64,000 nt of DNA, from positions 1-64,000 of the forward strand of contig CAZGWK010000013.1 in assembly GCA_964529285.1 (NCBI GenBank). Direction: 5' to 3'. The notes below the pieces were generated by a model. It had not been told where the DNA came from. It worked only from the letters and a program-made list of their open reading frames with translations, and searched no databases. A program made the translations under genes and the position numbers. This DNA is from SURF-21 sp964529285. Its GTDB lineage: Bacteria > Actinomycetota > Geothermincolia > Geothermincolales > RBG-13-55-18. Below are positions 61,049 to 64,000 of this stretch, in pieces. How positions within the stretch are numbered: position 1 is the stretch's first letter; every line of letters begins with the position of its first letter.

Positions 61049-61063
61049 TTTGCAATATGCAAA
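61049..61063. promoter_or_regulatory. Palindrome TTTGCA-ATA-TGCAAA
   Basis: Perfect 6-bp dyad arms with a 3-bp centre. It lies about 55 bp upstream of the predicted -35 of the GlpA-like operon, in a 312-bp gap (60910-61221) that has no coding sequence. It could be a binding site of an activator; the evidence is symmetry and position only. Confidence 0.4.
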
Positions 61064-61103
61064 TTATCGCGGGAAGGCCGGCGCAAGCCCGTTGCTGGTG
61101 TGT

Positions 61104-61132
61104 TTGTGCGCATATGCCATGTTTAATATAAT
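61104..61132 (+). promoter_or_regulatory. Promoter of the FAD oxidoreductase operon
   Basis: TTGTGC (61104-61109) and TATAAT (61127-61132) are 17 bp apart. The predicted start is near 61139, leaving an 80-nt leader. The -10 is a perfect consensus. Confidence 0.6.
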
Positions 61133-61221
61133 CGATGCAGCGTCTCGGTGAGTATTGCTCATCGTAAAGCGGCGTTTCCGCGGACTTATGCGGAAAACCT
61201 CAAAGAGAAAAGGATGGTATC

Positions 61222-62703
61222 ATGCCTGCCCTCGAAACTGAAATCCTCATCATCGGCGCCGGCGTGCTGGGCGCTGCCACTGCAAGAGAGCTCTCCAGGT
61301 ACAAGCTCGATGTCACCGTGGTGGAGAAGAACGTTGATGTAGGCTGGGGCATCACCAAGGCCAACGTCGGCGTGGTATGCCAGGGAAGGGATACTCTCGA
61401 GTTCCGGCCCGAATACCACCGCAGCCACCTCCTGTGGAAGTCCATTCCCGTTATGGAGCCCCTGTGCAAGGAACTGGAGGTGCCCTTCAAGAATATAGGG
61501 TGCCACATAATGATCAAGGACCTGACCAAGAAGGAGAAGCTGGACAAGGGAGCAAAGCGCACGGAGAGCCTGGGGCTGGGCACCGACAGGTACTGCACCT
61601 ACTCCGAGCTCAAGGAGATGGAGCCCTACGTATCCAAGGACATCGTGGGCAGCCTCTACGATCACGCCATCTCCATCGTGCACCCGGTTGTCTATACCGA
61701 GGCCCTGATGGAGAACGCCACGGCCAACGGGGTCAAGCTCATGCTGGAGACGGAGGTCACCGGCATCGAGCATGACCACCACATGTTCACCGTGCAGACG
61801 AACCAGGGGGAGATAAAGGCGCGCTATATCGTCAACGCGGCGGGGGAGTGGGTGGACAGGATAGCGGCCATGGTGAACGCCGACGACTTCGTACTCTTTC
61901 CCATCAAGGGATACGTGGGCGTGATGGACAGGAAATGCGGCGGCATGGCCAACAGCCTGCTGGCGCTCTTTCCCGAGGAGCCAGGTGACATGAACATCAT
62001 CGTGCCCTCGGTGGAGGGCAACCTTCTCTTCGGTATCCAGCTGCAGATAAACCGCAGGCACGATCGATCCTTCACGGATCATATGGCAAGGGAGGCCCTG
62101 AAGAACGCCCGCAAGGTGATACCGGACCTCTCCGAGAAGGACGTCATCAAATCGTTCTGCGGTTTCCTCATGTTCCGCAACTTCGAGATAGGATGGCACG
62201 AATGCGAGGTAGCCATGTCGCAGAGGGCGGAACGTTTCATAAACATGACCATCGGCTACCCGGGGGTGAGCGCAAGCCCCGGGGCCGCCATGGAGGTGGT
62301 GGATATTCTCCAGAAGGACGGCGTGAAGATGGTGCCGGACCCGAAGTTCAACCCCCGCCGCAAGGCCATCCCTGATTTCAGCGAGCTGTCCGATGCGAAG
62401 AGGCGCGAGCTGATCAAGAAGGACCCGCTCTACGGCCACGTGATATGCCGCTGCGAGACGGTGACCGAGGGAGAGATCGTGGAGGCTATAAGGCGTGGCG
62501 CGACCACCCTGGACGGGGTCAAGTTCCGGGTCAGGCCCGGGACGGGACGCTGTCAGGGAGGTTTCTGCGGGCCGCGCGTCACGCGTATCCTCGCCCGCGA
62601 ACTGGGCATACCGGAGACCGAGGTCACCAAGAAAGGCGGCGAGTCCGAACACCTCCATTACCGGACGAAGGAGATCCTGGAAGAAGGTGAAAAAAATGCC
62701 TAG
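61222..62703 (+). CDS. GlpA-like FAD oxidoreductase with BFD-type Fe-S domain
   Basis: The protein has 493 residues, ATG 61222 behind AAAAGGATGG. The N-terminal FAD site ILIIGAGVLGAATARELS and the DAO/GlpA-type core are visible. The C-terminus carries a BFD-like domain with CRCETVTEGEI and GRCQGGFCGPRV, four cysteines for a [2Fe-2S] cluster. The known three-gene set of this protein, an NAD/FAD reductase and DUF1667 (Thermotoga maritima TM1432-TM1434) follows it. It probably oxidises glycerol 3-phosphate or another hydroxy compound. Confidence 0.9.
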   Translation: MPALETEILIIGAGVLGAATARELSRYKLDVTVVEKNVDVGWGITKANVGVVCQGRDTLEFRPEYHRSHLLWKSIPVMEPLCKELEVPFKNIGCHIMIKDLTKKEKLDKGAKRTESLGLGTDRYCTYSELKEMEPYVSKDIVGSLYDHAISIVHPVVYTEALMENATANGVKLMLETEVTGIEHDHHMFTVQTNQGEIKARYIVNAAGEWVDRIAAMVNADDFVLFPIKGYVGVMDRKCGGMANSLLALFPEEPGDMNIIVPSVEGNLLFGIQLQINRRHDRSFTDHMAREALKNARKVIPDLSEKDVIKSFCGFLMFRNFEIGWHECEVAMSQRAERFINMTIGYPGVSASPGAAMEVVDILQKDGVKMVPDPKFNPRRKAIPDFSELSDAKRRELIKKDPLYGHVICRCETVTEGEIVEAIRRGATTLDGVKFRVRPGTGRCQGGFCGPRVTRILARELGIPETEVTKKGGESEHLHYRTKEILEEGEKNA

Positions 62704-63949
62704 GCGGGTGGACGTTGCGGTTATCGGAGCCGGTCCGGCGGGCCTTGCCGCGGCAATCGCAGCCAGGGAGAGGGGAGCGGAGAGGGTCCTCATCGTGGAA
62801 AGGGCGGAACAGCTGGGAGGGCTCCTGCCCCAGTGCATACACAACGGCTTCGGGCTTCTCTATTTCAAGGAGGATATGACCGGGCCGGAGTACGAGAAGG
62901 CTTTCATCGACAAGGCCATGGACCTGGGTGTGGAGGCACAACTCGAGACCATGGTCATCGACTTCAACGCCAAGCGGGAGATGACCGCCGCGAGCCGCAA
63001 GCACGGTTACATGAAGTTCAAGCCGGGTGCGGTGGTCCTGTCCATGGGGTGCCGCGAGAAGGCCAGGTTTGCTCTGGGCATACCGGGAAACAGGCCCGCG
63101 GGCGTGATGACCGCGGGGACCTGCCAGCGCTACGTCAACATCGAGGGCTATATCCCCGGGAAGAGATATGTCATCCTGGGCTCTGGCGATATCGGGATGA
63201 TCATGGCCCGCCGGCTCACCCTGGAGGGCGCCGAGGTGGAGGCAGTAGTGGAGTTGATGCCCTGGGCGGGAGGCCTTATACGCAACGAAGTGCAGTGCCT
63301 GCACGATTTCGGCATCCCCCTGCTTCTCGAGCACACCGTCACCTTTATCCACGGTGAGGATAGGCTGGAGGGTGTGACGGTGTCGAAGGTGGACGCGGAG
63401 AGGCGTACGGTGAAGGGCTCGGAGCGCTTTTACCCCTGCGACTGCCTGCTCCTCTCCGCCGGGCTCATCCCCGAGAACGAGCTCTCTCTCAAGGCCGGGG
63501 TGGAGTTGGACGCGGTTACCGGCGGACCGCTGGTGGACCAGTACCGCCAGACCAGCGTGCCCGGTGTCTTCGCCGGCGGCAACGTGGTGCAGGTGCACGA
63601 CCTGGTGGACTGGGTTAGCTGGGAGGCGGAGATAGCCGGCGCCGCGGCCGCGGAATTCGCCGATAAAGGTAAGCTCAAGGCCGCGAGGGCGGTAAGGGTG
63701 GTGCCCGGCAAGAACATCAAGTACGTGGTGCCCCAGTATATATCGGGCAAGGACGACGTAACCCTGTACATGAGGGTGGCGGAGCCTGGGATGAAGGCGA
63801 CGGTCAAGGTGGGCGACGTGATTTCGAAACGCTACCGTACCGTGCGGCCCAGCGAGATGGTCATCATCGACATCAAGGCCGACAGGCTGAAGGAGTCGGG
63901 GGTGGGCGAGGAGTTGGTCGTTGACTGCGAGACAAAAGGAAGTGGTTGA
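62696..63949 (+). CDS. FAD/NAD(P)-binding oxidoreductase
   Basis: The protein has 417 residues from ATG 62696, which overlaps the previous gene by 8 bp and has AAGAAGGTGA before it. The FAD motif is VAVIGAGPAGLAAAIAARE; an NAD motif VILGSGDIGMIMARRLTLEG lies near residue 160. A VFAGGNVVQVHDLVD segment near the end is typical of this pyridine-nucleotide-disulfide-like group. It works with the GlpA-like protein and the DUF1667 protein as a membrane-near or cytoplasmic complex that moves electrons to NAD. Confidence 0.9.
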   Translation: MPRRVDVAVIGAGPAGLAAAIAARERGAERVLIVERAEQLGGLLPQCIHNGFGLLYFKEDMTGPEYEKAFIDKAMDLGVEAQLETMVIDFNAKREMTAASRKHGYMKFKPGAVVLSMGCREKARFALGIPGNRPAGVMTAGTCQRYVNIEGYIPGKRYVILGSGDIGMIMARRLTLEGAEVEAVVELMPWAGGLIRNEVQCLHDFGIPLLLEHTVTFIHGEDRLEGVTVSKVDAERRTVKGSERFYPCDCLLLSAGLIPENELSLKAGVELDAVTGGPLVDQYRQTSVPGVFAGGNVVQVHDLVDWVSWEAEIAGAAAAEFADKGKLKAARAVRVVPGKNIKYVVPQYISGKDDVTLYMRVAEPGMKATVKVGDVISKRYRTVRPSEMVIIDIKADRLKESGVGEELVVDCETKGSG

Positions 63950-63950
63950 G

Positions 63951-64000
63951 ATGGCGGCCAGGGAGACCATCATCTGCATAGGTTGCCCGCTGGGATGCAG
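63951..64000 (+). CDS. DUF1667 protein, N-terminal fragment at window edge
   Basis: Only the first 16 codons are in the window: MAARETIICIGCPLGC. The CxxCPxGC pattern and the position right after GlpA-like and FAD/NAD genes fit DUF1667 (COG3862), the third member of this conserved set. ATG 63951 starts one base after the preceding stop, behind AAAGGAAG. The rest lies beyond base 64000. Confidence 0.75.
   Translation, partial: MAARETIICIGCPLGC

Noticed and set aside
61186..62844. A 552-codon minus-strand frame opposite the GlpA-like gene
   Set aside because: The plus strand encodes a recognisable FAD protein with a BFD domain; the minus frame has no motif.

Overview
The window looks like part of a high-GC genome of an uncultured, probably anaerobic actinobacterium. 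The pointers are a large UPF0182 membrane protein, a sortase, secreted proteins built from WYFAEG/ERPMYF repeats, and many redox enzymes that need Fe-S clusters, FAD or corrinoid. The assignment to Actinobacteriota (perhaps a Geothermincolia- or Aquicultoria-like lineage) is inference; no rRNA gene is present to test it. Genes are dense, and GTG/TTG starts are common and decide several gene boundaries.

Layout. 1-6.3 kb: envelope genes (a coiled-coil exported protein, a membrane protein fused to a GT2 glycosyltransferase, and a repeat protein with a caspase-like domain inserted in one repeat). 6.5-10.6 kb, minus strand: mutM, then a histidine kinase, an OmpR-type regulator and a regulator with a degenerate GGDEF domain in one apparent operon. 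10.9-19.7 kb: two exported proteins, a sirtuin, UPF0182, a two-zinc-knuckle protein and a sortase. 19.9 kb: initiator tRNA-fMet. 20-23.7 kb: a chemotaxis receptor, a small conserved protein, an enoyl-CoA hydratase and an unusual phosphofructokinase.

23.8-35.4 kb is a long plus-strand catabolic block. A TetR regulator with a clear promoter is followed by an amidohydrolase, two MaoC-type hydratases, an acyl-CoA dehydrogenase, an acyl-CoA synthetase, an Old-Yellow-Enzyme reductase, an SCP2-type thiolase/aldolase and its DUF35 partner. A lower-GC corrinoid module follows: B12 protein, UroD-like methyltransferase and a cytoplasmic reductive-dehalogenase-like Fe-S protein. The enzymes suggest CoA activation, dehydrogenation, hydration and carbon-carbon cleavage of an unknown acid, linked to corrinoid chemistry.

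35.6-50.3 kb is mixed: lipoprotein, K+ channel, ATC-hydrolase-like protein, DUF4125, MFS transporter, metallophosphatase, D-aminoacylase-like enzyme, a NorD/CbbO plus CbbQ pair without an evident client, a paralogue of the two-zinc-knuckle protein, and an FAD oxidase. 50.7-54.9 kb: nitrilase, DMT transporter, fatty-acyl-AMP ligase. 55-60 kb, minus strand: a TetR-controlled operon of three tandem paralogous Fe-S proteins with a CCCC-x-CCC motif, ending in a flavin-dependent NMO-like enzyme. 60-64 kb: an SDR, then the start of a GlpA-like / FAD-NAD reductase / DUF1667 operon cut by the window edge.

Across the window lie five short inverted-repeat elements that start GGGGTCA or a variant. Several abut or overlap stop codons or add false N-terminal codons to neighbouring genes. 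The most promising undescribed systems are the triplicated Fe-S operon, the corrinoid/RdhA-like module, the duplicated zinc-knuckle/V4R-like family, and the caspase-in-repeat surface protein.
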